From: Comamonas testosteroni
Lineage (GTDB): Bacteria > Pseudomonadota > Gammaproteobacteria > Burkholderiales > Burkholderiaceae_C
Assembly: GCA_008727115.1 (NCBI GenBank)
Contig: CP044131.1
Coordinates: 1,302,001 to 1,366,000 of the forward strand
Direction of reading: 5' to 3'
DNA: 64,000 bases
Shown: positions 52,812-62,637 of the stretch, piece by piece
Position numbering within the stretch: position 1 is the stretch's first letter
Layout: each line of letters opens with the position of its first letter
Position numbers and translations under genes: made by a program
The notes under the pieces: model-generated
The model's input: only the letters and a program-made list of their open reading frames with translations
Databases searched by the model: none
Told to the model about the DNA's origin: nothing

Positions 52812-55397
52812 ATGTTGAAAGCCTATCGTGACCATGTGGCAGAACGTGCCGCACTGGGCATCCCACCGCTGCCTCTGGATGCCAAGCAGGTCGCTGAGCT
52901 GATCGAGCTGATCAAGAACCCGCCCGCCGGCGAAGAAGAGTTTCTGCTGGATCTGCTGACCCACCGCGTGCCGCCCGGAGTGGACGACGCGGCCAAGGTC
53001 AAGGCTTCCTTCCTGGCTGCCGTCGCTCACGGCGACCTGAGCGTGGCGCTGATCTCCAAGTCCAAGGCCACCGAGCTGCTGGGCACCATGGTGGGCGGCT
53101 ACAACGTCCACCCCCTGATCGAGCTGCTGGACGACGCCGAAGTCGCTGGCGTAGCTGCTGATGCGCTGAAGAAGACACTGCTGATGTTCGACTTCTTCAA
53201 CGACGTGGCAGACAAGGCCAAGGCCGGCAACGCCAAGGCCAAGGAAGTGATGCAAAGCTGGGCGGATGCCGAGTGGTTCACTTCGCGCCCCAAGGTCGAA
53301 GAAAAGATCACCGTCACCGTCTTCAAGGTGCCCGGCGAAACCAATACCGACGACCTGTCGCCCGCTCCTGACGCCTGGAGCCGTCCCGACATTCCTCTGC
53401 ACTACCTGGCCATGCTCAAGAACACGCGTCCCGACGCGGCGTTCAAGCCCGAAGAAGACGGCAAGCGCGGCCCCATGCAGTTCATCGACGACCTAAAGAA
53501 AAAGGGCAACCTCGTGGCCTACGTGGGCGACGTGGTCGGTACCGGTTCTTCGCGCAAGTCCGCTACCAACTCCATCATCTGGGCCACAGGCATGGACATC
53601 CCCTTTGTGCCTAACAAGCGCTTTGGCGGTGTGACCCTGGGCGGCAAGATCGCTCCCATCTTCTTCAACACGCAAGAAGACTCCGGCGCTCTGCCCATCG
53701 AAGTCGATGTGTCCAAGCTGGAAATGGGCGACGTGATCGACGTCTACCCCTACGCTGGCAAGATCGAAAAGAACGGCGAAACCGTCGCTGACTTCCAACT
53801 GAAGTCCGACGTGCTGCTGGACGAAGTCCAAGCCGGTGGCCGTATCAACCTGATCATCGGCCGCTCGCTGACCGCCAAGGCTCGCGAAACCCTGGGCCTG
53901 CCCGCATCCACTGCTTTCCGCCTGCCCCAGGCTCCTGCAGAGTCCAACGCCGGCTTCACGCTGGCCCAGAAGATGGTGGGCCGTGCCTGCGGTCTGCCAG
54001 AAGGCCAGGGCGTGCGCCCCGGTACTTACTGCGAGCCTCGCATGACCACCGTGGGTTCGCAAGACACCACCGGCCCCATGACCCGTGACGAGCTCAAGGA
54101 CCTGGCTTGCCTGGGCTTCTCCGCCGACATGGTGATGCAGTCCTTCTGCCACACAGCCGCTTACCCCAAGCCTGTGGACGTCAAGACCCACCGCGAACTG
54201 CCTGACTTCATGTCCAACCGCGGCGGCGTGGCCCTGCGTCCTGGTGACGGCGTGATCCACAGCTGGCTCAACCGTCTGCTGTTGCCCGACACCGTGGGTA
54301 CCGGTGGTGACTCCCACACCCGCTTCCCCATCGGCATCTCCTTCCCTGCTGGCTCCGGTCTGGTGGCCTTCGGTGCCGCTACCGGCGTGATGCCTCTGGA
54401 CATGCCCGAGTCGGTGCTGGTGCGCTTCAAGGGCGAAATGCAGCCTGGCGTGACCCTGCGCGACCTGGTGCACGCCATTCCTCTGTACGCCATCAAGCAA
54501 GGTCTGCTGACGGTGGCCAAGGCGGGCAAGATCAACGAGTTCTCGGGTCGCATCCTGGAAATCGAAGGTCTGCCAGACCTGAAGGTTGAGCAAGCATTCG
54601 AGCTGTCCGACGCGTCCGCCGAGCGCTCTGCCGCCGGTTGCACGATCAAGCTCAACCCCGAGCCGATCAAGGAATACCTGACTTCGAACATCGTTCTGAT
54701 GAAGAACATGATCGCCGACGGTTATGCCGACGCCAAGACGCTGCAGCGCCGCATCGAGAAGGTCGAAGCCTGGCTGGCCCAGCCCGACCTGATGGAAGCC
54801 GACAAGAACGCCGAGTACGCCCACATCATCGAAATCGACCTGGCCGACATCAAGGAACCCATCGTCTGCTGCCCCAACGACCCCGATGACGCCAAGTTCC
54901 TGTCCGACGTGGCCGGCACCAAGATCGATGAAGCCTTCATCGGTTCGTGCATGACCAACATCGGTCACTTCCGCGCCGCAGCCAAGCTGCTGGGCGGCCA
55001 GCGCGACATTCCCGTCAAGCTGTGGGTGGCTCCTCCCACCAAGATGGATCAGAACGAGCTGATCAAGGAAGGTCACTACTCGGCTTTCGGCACCGCCGGT
55101 GCGCGTACCGAAATGCCCGGCTGCTCGCTGTGCATGGGTAACCAGGCCCAGGTGCGAGAAGGCGCGACCGTGATCTCGACTTCGACCCGTAACTTCCCCA
55201 ACCGTCTGGGCAAGAACACGCAAGTGTTCCTGGGCTCGGCCGAGCTGGCAGCCATCGCTTCGCGTCTGGGCTACCTGCCTTCCAAGGAAGAGTACCTGAA
55301 GGAAATGGGCGTGATCGATGCCGACAAGGCCTCCGTCTATCGCTACATGAACTTCAACGAAATCGCTGAGTACGCTGAAGTGGCCGCCAAGGTCTAA
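52812..55397 (+). CDS. acnB: Aconitate hydratase B / 2-methylisocitrate dehydratase
   Basis: This 861-residue enzyme isomerises citrate and isocitrate with a [4Fe-4S] cluster. It has the AcnB-specific N-terminal HEAT-like domain ([23 protein letters not shown] region), then the swivel domain with [17 protein letters not shown] (about 238-254). Cluster cysteines lie in [13 protein letters not shown] (about 712-724) and [12 protein letters not shown] (about 771-782), with another near 380-390. TGGAGAGAACCC precedes its ATG. Confidence 0.98.
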   Translation: MLKAYRDHVAERAALGIPPLPLDAKQVAELIELIKNPPAGEEEFLLDLLTHRVPPGVDDAAKVKASFLAAVAHGDLSVALISKSKATELLGTMVGGYNVHPLIELLDDAEVAGVAADALKKTLLMFDFFNDVADKAKAGNAKAKEVMQSWADAEWFTSRPKVEEKITVTVFKVPGETNTDDLSPAPDAWSRPDIPLHYLAMLKNTRPDAAFKPEEDGKRGPMQFIDDLKKKGNLVAYVGDVVGTGSSRKSATNSIIWATGMDIPFVPNKRFGGVTLGGKIAPIFFNTQEDSGALPIEVDVSKLEMGDVIDVYPYAGKIEKNGETVADFQLKSDVLLDEVQAGGRINLIIGRSLTAKARETLGLPASTAFRLPQAPAESNAGFTLAQKMVGRACGLPEGQGVRPGTYCEPRMTTVGSQDTTGPMTRDELKDLACLGFSADMVMQSFCHTAAYPKPVDVKTHRELPDFMSNRGGVALRPGDGVIHSWLNRLLLPDTVGTGGDSHTRFPIGISFPAGSGLVAFGAATGVMPLDMPESVLVRFKGEMQPGVTLRDLVHAIPLYAIKQGLLTVAKAGKINEFSGRILEIEGLPDLKVEQAFELSDASAERSAAGCTIKLNPEPIKEYLTSNIVLMKNMIADGYADAKTLQRRIEKVEAWLAQPDLMEADKNAEYAHIIEIDLADIKEPIVCCPNDPDDAKFLSDVAGTKIDEAFIGSCMTNIGHFRAAAKLLGGQRDIPVKLWVAPPTKMDQNELIKEGHYSAFGTAGARTEMPGCSLCMGNQAQVREGATVISTSTRNFPNRLGKNTQVFLGSAELAAIASRLGYLPSKEEYLKEMGVIDADKASVYRYMNFNEIAEYAEVAAKV

Positions 55398-55440
55398 TCA
55401 AGCCTCATGAGTCAGCCGGATAGGTCCGGCCTCTCATGCC

Positions 55441-55473
55441 AAAAGCCCGTGCATTCTTTGCGCGGGCTTTTTT
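55441..55473 (+). terminator. Terminator after acnB
   Basis: AAAAGCCCG and CGGGCTTTT arms with an about 13-base loop that can itself pair at its base, followed by TTTATTG. It lies 43 bases after the stop. Confidence 0.85.
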
Positions 55474-55548
55474 TATTGCCTTTATTTTGATAGCTGGGAG
55501 CGCTCAGGGATCAAGCATTTCGGACTGAAAAGTCCCTGAAGTTCTTTA

Positions 55549-55578
55549 TTGACAGGCGCAATGCGCTATTGTTTTTAT
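55549..55578 (+). promoter_or_regulatory. Candidate promoter of acnA
   Basis: A perfect TTGACA (55549-55554) and TTTTAT (55573-55578) are spaced by 18 bases, about 165 bases before the acnA start. Just upstream, GGACT-GAAA-AGTCC and an outer TCAGGGA/TCCCTGA pair can form overlapping hairpins (55504-55539). The rest of the 344-base gap holds nothing else. Confidence 0.5.
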
Positions 55579-55741
55579 AGATTGGTATGTTCATGCGCTG
55601 CCATAAGAAAGGCGCAGAACGTCCGCCGGACACAGCGTGCATGGATGAAAGTATTCCGTCCCACATCGCGCAGTCAGCGGTTATGTGCACAATGCAAGAG
55701 AACAAGTGCTTCCCTGTGTCTTATCGATGGAGAGTCTCACG

Positions 55742-58663
55742 ATGCCTCATGCTTTTGCTAAAACGCTGAAGTCTTTTGAAACCGAAGGTGGCAAGAAAGG
55801 AAAGTTCTATTCCTTGCCAGCGCTGGCCAAGCAATTTCCCGAAATCAAGCGGCTGCCGGTATCCATTCGGATTGTTCTCGAATCCGTGCTGCGCAACTGC
55901 GATGGCCAGAAGATCACCGAAGAGCATGTGGCGCAGCTGGCGCGCTGGCAGCCCAGGGCTGAGCGTGTGGAGGAAATTCCATTTGTCGTCTCGCGCGTGG
56001 TGCTGCAGGACTTTACCGGCGTGCCTCTGCTGGCCGATCTGGCCGCCATGCGCAGCACGGCCGCCAAGCTGGGCAAGAAGCCCAAGTCCATCGAGCCGCT
56101 AGTGCCTGTGGACCTGGTGGTCGATCACTCCATCATGGTCGATTACTTCGGCACCAAGAAGGCGCTGGACCTGAACATGAAGCTGGAATTCCAGCGCAAT
56201 CAGGAGCGCTACCAGTTCATGAAATGGGGCATGCAGGCCTTTGATACCTTTGGCGTGGTGCCGCCGGGCTTTGGCATCGTGCACCAGGTCAACCTGGAGT
56301 ATCTGGCGCGTGGCGTGCACAAGACCAAGAGCGGCAAGGGCGAGGCGGTGTACTACCCGGACACGCTGGTCGGCACCGACAGCCACACCACCATGATCAA
56401 CGGCATTGGCGTGGTGGCCTGGGGGGTGGGCGGCATCGAGGCCGAAGCGGCCATGCTGGGCCAGCCCGTGTACTTCCTCACGCCCGATGTGGTGGGCTTT
56501 GAGCTCACAGGGCAGCTGCGCGAAGGTGTGACGGCGACCGACCTGGTGCTTACCGTCACGGAAATCCTGCGCAAGGAAAAAGTGGTGGGCAAGTTTGTCG
56601 AGTTCTTTGGGGAAGGAACGCGTAGCCTGTCGCTGCCCGACCGCGCCACCATCGGCAATATGGCGCCCGAATATGGGGCGACCATGGGCTTCTTCCCGGT
56701 CGATGAAAAGACCATCGAGTACTTCAAGGGCACGGGCCGTACCAAGAGCGAGATTCAGGCCTTCGAAGCCTATTTCAAGGCCCAGAACCTGTTTGGGGTC
56801 CCCAAGGCGGGCGAGATCGACTACTCGCAGGTGGTCAAGCTCGATTTGGGCAAGGTCGCACCCAGCCTGGCCGGGCCCAAACGCCCGCAGGACCGCATCG
56901 AAATCGGCCATGTGGCCGGGCAGTTTGATGCGCTGTTCAGCGCTCCTGTGGCACAAAATGGCTTCAACCTGCCCGCCGACCAACTGACGCGTCGTCACCT
57001 GGTGCAGCCGGATGGGCCGGAGGCTTTGCAGCCCGAAAGCAAGCCGCTGCCCGCCGATGCCGAGCGTAACAAAGTCGAAATGGAGAGCAACACTCCCAAG
57101 ACCGGCAAGGCCGAAGCCAGCGCCATTGCCGCAGAGGCCAGCCTGGCGGTGAAGCCCAGAGAAAAGAGCTTTGATATCGGCAGCGGCGATGTGCTGATTG
57201 CCGCCATCACCAGCTGCACCAACACCTCCAACCCCAGTGTGATGCTGGCGGCAGGTCTGCTGGCCAAGAAGGCGGTGGAGGCCGGGCTCAAGGTCAAACC
57301 GCATGTCAAGACTTCGCTGGCCCCAGGCTCGCGCCTGGTCACGAAGTATCTGACCGAAGCGGGCCTGCTGCCCTATCTGGAAAAGCTGGGCTTTGCACTG
57401 GCCGGCTATGGCTGCACTACCTGCATCGGCAATGCGGGTGATCTCACCCCCGAGATCAATGCCACCATCACGCAGAACAACCTGGTCTGCGCTGCCGTGC
57501 TCTCGGGCAACCGCAACTTCGAGGCGCGCATTCACCCCAACATCAAGGCCAACTTCCTGGCCAGCCCGCCGCTGGTGGTGGCCTATGCGATTGCGGGCAC
57601 GGTGCGCAAAGACCTGATGAGCGAGCCGGTGGGCCAGGGCAAGGGTGGCAAGGACGTGTATCTGGGCGACATCTGGCCCAGCAGCGAGGAGATACAAGCC
57701 CTGCTCAAGTTCGCCATGAACGGCAAGGCTTTCCGCAGCAACTACGAGCAGGTGGCCAGTGATCCCGGCAAGCTCTGGGAAAAGATCAAGGGGGTGACTG
57801 GGTCTACCTACACCTGGCCGGAGAGCACCTATATCGCCGAGCCGCCTTTCTTCGCCGACTTTGCTCTGGAATTGAAAGCGCCTGACGCAGATGCAAAGAG
57901 CGCTGCAGTCCCCAAAGGCTCAAACTCCTATGCGGTGCATGGCGCCCGTGTCATGGCCTTGTTCGGAGACTCGATCACCACTGACCATATTTCACCAGCA
58001 GGCTCCATCAAGGAGACATCACCGGCTGGAAAGTGGCTGCTTGAGCATGGTGTGCGAAAGGCCGATTTCAACAGCTATGGTTCGCGCCGGGGCAACCACG
58101 AGGTGATGATGCGCGGCACTTTTGCCAACGTGCGCATCAAGAACCTGATGATTCCTGCAGCGGCCGACGGCTCGCGCGAGGAGGGCGGAGTGACGCTCTA
58201 CCGCGACGATCACGGCAAGAGCGAAAAAATGGCGATTTACGACGCTGCCATGAAGTACCAGGCAGCAGGTCGGGCCACCGTGGTGCTGGCGGGTGAGGAG
58301 TACGGCACGGGCTCCAGCCGTGACTGGGCAGCCAAGGGTACGCAACTGCTGGGCATCAAGGCCGTGGTGGCGCGCAGCTTTGAGCGCATTCACCGCTCCA
58401 ATCTGGTGGGCATGGGTGTCTTGCCGCTGCAATTCAAAGGAAAAGACAGTTGGCAAAGCCTGGGCCTGACGGGCGAAGAGTTCATCGACGTGATTCCTGC
58501 CGCAGACCTGACGCCACAAAGCGATGCCGAGCTGGTCATAACGAGGCCTGACGGCAGCAAGCAGTCGGTGACAGTCAAGCTGCGCATCGATACGCCGATC
58601 GAGGTGGACTACTACCGCCATGGCGGCATCCTGCCTTATGTGCTGCGTCAGCTGCTGAGCTGA
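55742..58663 (+). CDS. acnA: Aconitate hydratase A
   Basis: This 973-residue monofunctional aconitase has [15 protein letters not shown] (about 119-133), the [20 protein letters not shown] block (about 222-241) and the cluster cysteines in [13 protein letters not shown] (about 502-514) and [10 protein letters not shown] (about 565-574). The C-terminal swivel carries [15 protein letters not shown]. It is longer than E. coli AcnA (891 residues), chiefly through an Ala/Glu/Lys-rich insertion at about 430-490. GGAGAGTCTCACG precedes ATG 55742. A second aconitase next to acnB may serve stress or iron-poor growth. Confidence 0.96.
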   Translation: MPHAFAKTLKSFETEGGKKGKFYSLPALAKQFPEIKRLPVSIRIVLESVLRNCDGQKITEEHVAQLARWQPRAERVEEIPFVVSRVVLQDFTGVPLLADLAAMRSTAAKLGKKPKSIEPLVPVDLVVDHSIMVDYFGTKKALDLNMKLEFQRNQERYQFMKWGMQAFDTFGVVPPGFGIVHQVNLEYLARGVHKTKSGKGEAVYYPDTLVGTDSHTTMINGIGVVAWGVGGIEAEAAMLGQPVYFLTPDVVGFELTGQLREGVTATDLVLTVTEILRKEKVVGKFVEFFGEGTRSLSLPDRATIGNMAPEYGATMGFFPVDEKTIEYFKGTGRTKSEIQAFEAYFKAQNLFGVPKAGEIDYSQVVKLDLGKVAPSLAGPKRPQDRIEIGHVAGQFDALFSAPVAQNGFNLPADQLTRRHLVQPDGPEALQPESKPLPADAERNKVEMESNTPKTGKAEASAIAAEASLAVKPREKSFDIGSGDVLIAAITSCTNTSNPSVMLAAGLLAKKAVEAGLKVKPHVKTSLAPGSRLVTKYLTEAGLLPYLEKLGFALAGYGCTTCIGNAGDLTPEINATITQNNLVCAAVLSGNRNFEARIHPNIKANFLASPPLVVAYAIAGTVRKDLMSEPVGQGKGGKDVYLGDIWPSSEEIQALLKFAMNGKAFRSNYEQVASDPGKLWEKIKGVTGSTYTWPESTYIAEPPFFADFALELKAPDADAKSAAVPKGSNSYAVHGARVMALFGDSITTDHISPAGSIKETSPAGKWLLEHGVRKADFNSYGSRRGNHEVMMRGTFANVRIKNLMIPAAADGSREEGGVTLYRDDHGKSEKMAIYDAAMKYQAAGRATVVLAGEEYGTGSSRDWAAKGTQLLGIKAVVARSFERIHRSNLVGMGVLPLQFKGKDSWQSLGLTGEEFIDVIPAADLTPQSDAELVITRPDGSKQSVTVKLRIDTPIEVDYYRHGGILPYVLRQLLS

Positions 58664-58680
58664 TTGATCTGAGTAGGTCA

Positions 58681-58715
58681 TCAAAAAACCGTGCTTTCAA
58701 GGCACGGTTTTTTGA
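58681..58715. terminator. Bidirectional terminator between convergent acnA and lipoprotein gene
   Basis: TCAAAAAACCGTGC and GCACGGTTTTTTGA form a 14-base perfect stem with a short TTTCAAG-type loop. A and T tracts on both sides suit both convergent genes. Confidence 0.9.
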
Positions 58716-58730
58716 TGGAGCGCAGATTGT

Positions 58731-59582
58731 TTAGTCTTGAATAATCAAGCTAACACCAGCGCTTGCTTTGTCATGGCCCACGGCAAAAATCTTGTTGGCG
58801 ATTTTGTAGGCCTTGTAGTAGTAGGTGTCATTGCCATCGTTGAAGCCCGATGTGCTAAAAAGTTGAGTCACTGGAATGCCATCGAACTTGCCGCCGGTGA
58901 TGGTGATGGGGTCGTAGCCCTTGACTTCACCGGGGTCGCAGGAGTACTGCTTGTAGGACTTTCCATCCAGCTCTGCCAAATGAGTGACTTCGACCGCATT
59001 CAGGGAAACGACAAAGGTGGACTGCCAGTTGGCCGCCTCGCAGCCCATCAGCAACTGATCGCCCAAGAACGAATAAGCACTGAGTTGCTTGCTGGAGGAG
59101 GGCTCCTCAAATTTATTGATGTCGCTGACATAGACATATTGGCCCAAGTCATAGGCAAAGGAGCTGCCGCTTCCTTCGGTGTATTTCCAGCCCTCAACGA
59201 ATTGGGTTGCGCGGTTGGTCTTGAAGTACAGGAAGTTTCGTGGGTCGGCAAAGAGCTTGCTGCCGCTTGGATCAATGGTTGCGGAGCGGTCTGCGGGCTT
59301 AACGGTTGTTGGCTTGAAGTCGCCAGCGGGGTGCAGGCCGCTGCCATTATTGTTGCTGCTCCCTCCGTTGCTGCCGCCGTTTCCACCGCTGCTGCCGTTC
59401 CCACCGCTGTTGCTTCCGCCGTTGTTGCTTCCGCCGTTGTTGTTGCCGCCGCCAGGCTGCTCGGTACTGGGCTTCTTGTCGCCATCGCTGTCACCGCCGC
59501 CGCCACCACAAGCGGCAAGCATGGAAGCGCAAGCAATAGCCATCGAGATCTGAGCCAGTTTGGCGGTAAAAGTCTGCTGCAT
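58731..59582 (-). CDS. Putative lipoprotein with Gly/Asn/Ser-rich linker
   Basis: This 283-residue protein has a lipoprotein signal (1-25, lipobox SMLAAC, lipidated Cys at about 25) and then a low-complexity linker (about 26-83) of Gly, Asn and Ser, with NNGGSNNGGSNSGGNGSS-type repeats. A globular domain of about 190 residues with two or three cysteines follows. The linker would carry the domain away from the membrane. No family is recognised. AGGAGAAAACC precedes ATG 59582. It is divergent from the ECF sigma gene with a 213-base shared region, so it is a candidate target of that sigma factor. Confidence 0.75.
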   Translation of the reverse strand: MQQTFTAKLAQISMAIACASMLAACGGGGGDSDGDKKPSTEQPGGGNNNGGSNNGGSNSGGNGSSGGNGGSNGGSSNNNGSGLHPAGDFKPTTVKPADRSATIDPSGSKLFADPRNFLYFKTNRATQFVEGWKYTEGSGSSFAYDLGQYVYVSDINKFEEPSSSKQLSAYSFLGDQLLMGCEAANWQSTFVVSLNAVEVTHLAELDGKSYKQYSCDPGEVKGYDPITITGGKFDGIPVTQLFSTSGFNDGNDTYYYKAYKIANKIFAVGHDKASAGVSLIIQD

Positions 59583-59795
59583 TGGTTTTCTCCTATTGTG
59601 GGTCGTCAAAATTCCGCTGCCTGAGGTTCAAGCTCATTTCAGAGAAATGTGCGGTTCATTAGTTATTCGTTGATCGACCTTTCAAGGTTCAAACTTTTTG
59701 ACGCATTTTTTGCATTTGCTGCCCCGGCCTTCTGCCGCTATAGCGTTAACCGCTATGATCACCAGAGTTAATTTTTGTTACCTCTAGATTCAGAT
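59583..59795. promoter_or_regulatory. Divergent region between lipoprotein and ECF sigma genes, with overlapping palindromes
   Basis: CGCTATAGCG (59736-59745) is a perfect palindrome, and it overlaps the inverted repeat ATAGCG-TTAAC-CGCTAT (59740-59756). These stand about 40-60 bases before the sigma gene start and could be an operator. A TTGACG element lies near 59696, without a matching -10. Which promoter type is used cannot be told by eye. Confidence 0.5.
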
Positions 59796-60395
59796 ATGGT
59801 CATGGAGCGTTCCCGGTCAGCGCAAGATTTATTGCATGCCATGCATCTAGGGGATCAGCAAGCACTGCGCATTCTTTGGCAGCAGTGGGCAGGCAAGGTT
59901 CAAGCCTTTGTTCGCATGCAATTGACGGTATGTGGAGATGAGGCCTTGGCGCTTTCGCAAGAAGTCACTGCCGATGTCTTTCACGATTTATGGGGCGATC
60001 CGCTGCGGTATGACGGGCGCGTTGCCTTTAATACGTGGCTCTATACGCTGTCGCGCAACAAGGCCGTGGATTGCCGCCGCCATTGGCAGCGCAGATCTCA
60101 GGTCGAGCAGTTTGCCGATGATGACGAATTCACTTCCAGAGCGGATGAGGGACCGGGGCCGGAGCAGCAGTTGAATGCTGTGCAGGATAGAAACGCGGTG
60201 CTTTATTGCTTGCGGCGTTTGCGCAATCCGCTGCAGCGCGAAGCCTTGATGCTGTGGGCGGTAGAGGACATGCCACTGGTGGAAATCGCACAAACGCAGC
60301 AATGTCCGGAGAACACTGTCAAGACACGTTTGTTTCATGGGCGCAAAAATCTGCGTACCTGCCTGCAGCAATGGCTGAGGCTGGAGGTGAGCTGA
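59796..60395 (+). CDS. ECF-type RNA polymerase sigma factor
   Basis: This 199-residue protein has sigma region 2 (about 30-95, ALALSQEVTADVFHDLWGDP and FNTWLYTLSRNKAVDCRRHW) and region 4 (about 130-185, LRNPLQREALMLWAVEDMPL, then the helix-turn-helix PENTVKTRLFHGRKNLR). Regions 1.1 and 3 are absent, as in ECF factors. The following gene encodes a single-pass membrane protein that fits an anti-sigma factor. Starts at 59796 or 59802 (ATG) and TTG 59775 are possible. Its promoter specificity is unknown. Confidence 0.9.
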   Translation: MVMERSRSAQDLLHAMHLGDQQALRILWQQWAGKVQAFVRMQLTVCGDEALALSQEVTADVFHDLWGDPLRYDGRVAFNTWLYTLSRNKAVDCRRHWQRRSQVEQFADDDEFTSRADEGPGPEQQLNAVQDRNAVLYCLRRLRNPLQREALMLWAVEDMPLVEIAQTQQCPENTVKTRLFHGRKNLRTCLQQWLRLEVS

Positions 60396-60396
60396 G

Positions 60397-61092
60397 ATGA
60401 GTGAAGCGAATGACTTTGGTCCTTCGGCGCAGGAGTTGGAGCGCTTTGATGATGCTTTGCCGAGCTGGCTTGCCGGTCAGTTGAGCGAGAGCGATGCCGC
60501 CTGGATGGAAGAGATGCAGGCGCGTCACCAGGAGCTGGCAATGCAGGCGCTGTGGCTCAGGGATGCACGGCTGGCCATGCGCGAGGAGGCTGCAACGCAG
60601 GACACCCAAGCTGCATGGGAGCTGCTGCAAGAGCGTATTCACGTGCCAGACAAGACTGAATACAAGCCTACGACCGAGGTCAAGGCTTCCCGCTGGCTGC
60701 AATGGTTGTTTGGAAATCCTGGCTGGGCGAATGTGGTGGCAGGGCTGGCGGCTGTGCTGATCGTTGGACAGGCTATCTGGATAGCGGTGGGCATGACGCC
60801 TGAGGTCAGACCGGTGCAGCAGGACAAACCTGCTTGGCGCTCGCTGGACTTTGATGATTTGCAGGCTGGTGACCAGGGAGTTCGTGTTCAGCTGCACCTG
60901 AAAGCGCAGAGCTTGAGCGCGGATCTGAATCTTCTGGCCAGGAGTCTGGATGGCCAGTCTGCTTCTGTGTGGCAACCACAGGCGGATGGCTCTTGGATTC
61001 TGCACATGCAAGCTCAAGGGGTGGATGCTGAGCAACTGCTGAGCCAGCTCAGGCAATCCCCCTTGGTTGAAAAAGTGCAATTGCTGCCATGA
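60397..61092 (+). CDS. Putative membrane anti-sigma factor
   Basis: This 231-residue protein begins one base after the sigma factor stop. Residues 1 to about 105 are helical and acidic (LERFDDALPSWLAGQLSESDAAW), like cytoplasmic anti-sigma domains. One membrane segment lies at about 110-133 (WANVVAGLAAVLIVGQAIWIAVGM), and residues 134-231 would be periplasmic with an Ala/Gln-rich domain. No zinc-binding HxxxCxxC motif is present. The role rests on position and topology, not on family recognition. It overlaps the caspase gene by four bases. Confidence 0.72.
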   Translation: MSEANDFGPSAQELERFDDALPSWLAGQLSESDAAWMEEMQARHQELAMQALWLRDARLAMREEAATQDTQAAWELLQERIHVPDKTEYKPTTEVKASRWLQWLFGNPGWANVVAGLAAVLIVGQAIWIAVGMTPEVRPVQQDKPAWRSLDFDDLQAGDQGVRVQLHLKAQSLSADLNLLARSLDGQSASVWQPQADGSWILHMQAQGVDAEQLLSQLRQSPLVEKVQLLP

Positions 61093-62591
61093 AGCGGCGC
61101 ACCTGCGTGCAACTGGGCGCAGCTTCGGCGTTGTCTTTGCAGAGCTTCTGGCTGCAGGCGCAGCAGGCACCGCGGCGCCATGCCCTTCTGGTTGGCGTCA
61201 GTGGTTTGCTGCACCAGCCCCAGCAGTTCTGGTTGAAAGGGCCGGTTCATGATGTGGGCTTGATGCAGAAGGCATTGCTGAGGCACGGTTTTTTGCAGGA
61301 CGATATTGCCGTCTTGGCAGACGATGCCAGTCCGCAGCCCGCTGCCCTCAACGGTGCGCAGATGCCTGCACGGGCCACCATTCTCCAAGCCTTGTCCGAG
61401 CTGAGTTATCGAGCGCGGGCTGCGGATGTCGTGATGCTCTATTGGTCTGGACACGCAGTACGTGCACCGGGGCCACGCAAAGCAGCTCAGGAAGCGGATG
61501 GGCGCAGCACTTTTTTGCTGGCATCAGATGCCGTGCGCCAGCCAGTGGCTGCGCATGGCTGGCCGCTTGGGGGCGCCGTCGCGGATGCTGAGCTTGGCGC
61601 GGCAATTGATGATTTGCTGGCCAAAGGAGCACATGTATTTGCGGTGATGGATGTGTGCCATGCCTCATCGACAACACGCTCGGTGGAAGAGGGCGTACTG
61701 TGGCGAGGTCTGCGCGTCAGCGAACTCAGTGAACTGGAGGAAAGCCCCTCGCCAGCCGGTATGCCGACAAAGGGGACACTGCCTGCGGTCTTGCCTGCAG
61801 CGCGGCCGCGCCCACACGGTTATGTGGGGCTTTATGCCTGTGAGGATATGCAGCGCACGCCGGAATGGACATTGAACGGCCAGGCTCAGGGAGTCTTCAC
61901 TTATGCCTTGGCGCAGGCACTGCTGGGCACTGCGGATGCTCAAAGCTACGCTTCGCTGGCACAGCGCACCCTGGATCTGCATGCACAGCTGGCGCGCACA
62001 GGGCCAGTGGCCAGGTCGCAATGGCCCTCACCCGTATTCGAGGGCAGTCTGCAAGCTCCTCTGTGGAGGCGCGAGAGGATGGCGAGCTGGCAACGCATGC
62101 CAGCCAAAACTCAAGAAGCATCGAGCTGGAGTCTGCCTCAGGGCGTGAAGCTCTTGCTGATTGCGCAGGAGCCAGGAAAGACTGCGGTCAGCCTGAACCT
62201 GGCAGCGCAGGTATCCGCTGGAGGCCTGCAGACTCTGGGGAGCATGCCTGTGGGGACACGGTTTGAGCTGCAGCTGATCAATGCTGCTACGCAAGCTTTG
62301 TACGTGCGCATTTTTCACGTTGACAGCCAGGGACGCTGGCATGCGCTGTACCCTGAGCGAGCTGCCGATGCAGCCATGCTGCCGCAGGGGCTGCCGGGGC
62401 GCCCCGCCCGCTGGAAAAAGAGCTTTTTCATCAATCAGGCAGAGAGCCAGCCAGAATCGTTGGTCTGGGTGGTTGCTGAAGCAGACCCTAGAAGCTGGAT
62501 CAGCGATGCCTCTGCGGTATTGCCCTCACGCTTCTGGCGAGCAGAGCTGAGCTGGCGCTCCATCAAGGAGCGCCTTGCACACAGGCCTTGA
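61089..62591 (+). CDS. Caspase-like (peptidase C14) protein with apparent export signal
   Basis: This 500-residue protein starts MKRRTCVQLGAASALSLQSF, a twin-arginine-like signal ending near residue 26. The caspase fold follows (about 30-330): HALLVGVSGL, the catalytic His122 in MLYWSGHAVRA and Cys190 in AVMDVCHASSTTRS, both of the metacaspase/caspase dyad. The C-terminal part (about 345-490, GTRFELQLINAATQALYVRIF) looks like the DUF4384-type domain that often accompanies bacterial caspases. It is coupled to the putative anti-sigma gene by a four-base overlap, so the three genes form one operon. The substrate is unknown. Confidence 0.85.
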   Translation: MKRRTCVQLGAASALSLQSFWLQAQQAPRRHALLVGVSGLLHQPQQFWLKGPVHDVGLMQKALLRHGFLQDDIAVLADDASPQPAALNGAQMPARATILQALSELSYRARAADVVMLYWSGHAVRAPGPRKAAQEADGRSTFLLASDAVRQPVAAHGWPLGGAVADAELGAAIDDLLAKGAHVFAVMDVCHASSTTRSVEEGVLWRGLRVSELSELEESPSPAGMPTKGTLPAVLPAARPRPHGYVGLYACEDMQRTPEWTLNGQAQGVFTYALAQALLGTADAQSYASLAQRTLDLHAQLARTGPVARSQWPSPVFEGSLQAPLWRRERMASWQRMPAKTQEASSWSLPQGVKLLLIAQEPGKTAVSLNLAAQVSAGGLQTLGSMPVGTRFELQLINAATQALYVRIFHVDSQGRWHALYPERAADAAMLPQGLPGRPARWKKSFFINQAESQPESLVWVVAEADPRSWISDASAVLPSRFWRAELSWRSIKERLAHRP

Positions 62592-62637
62592 AGTGTTGTC
62601 TGGTTGGGTTTCCTGGCACGGCTATCGGGTGCTGTGG

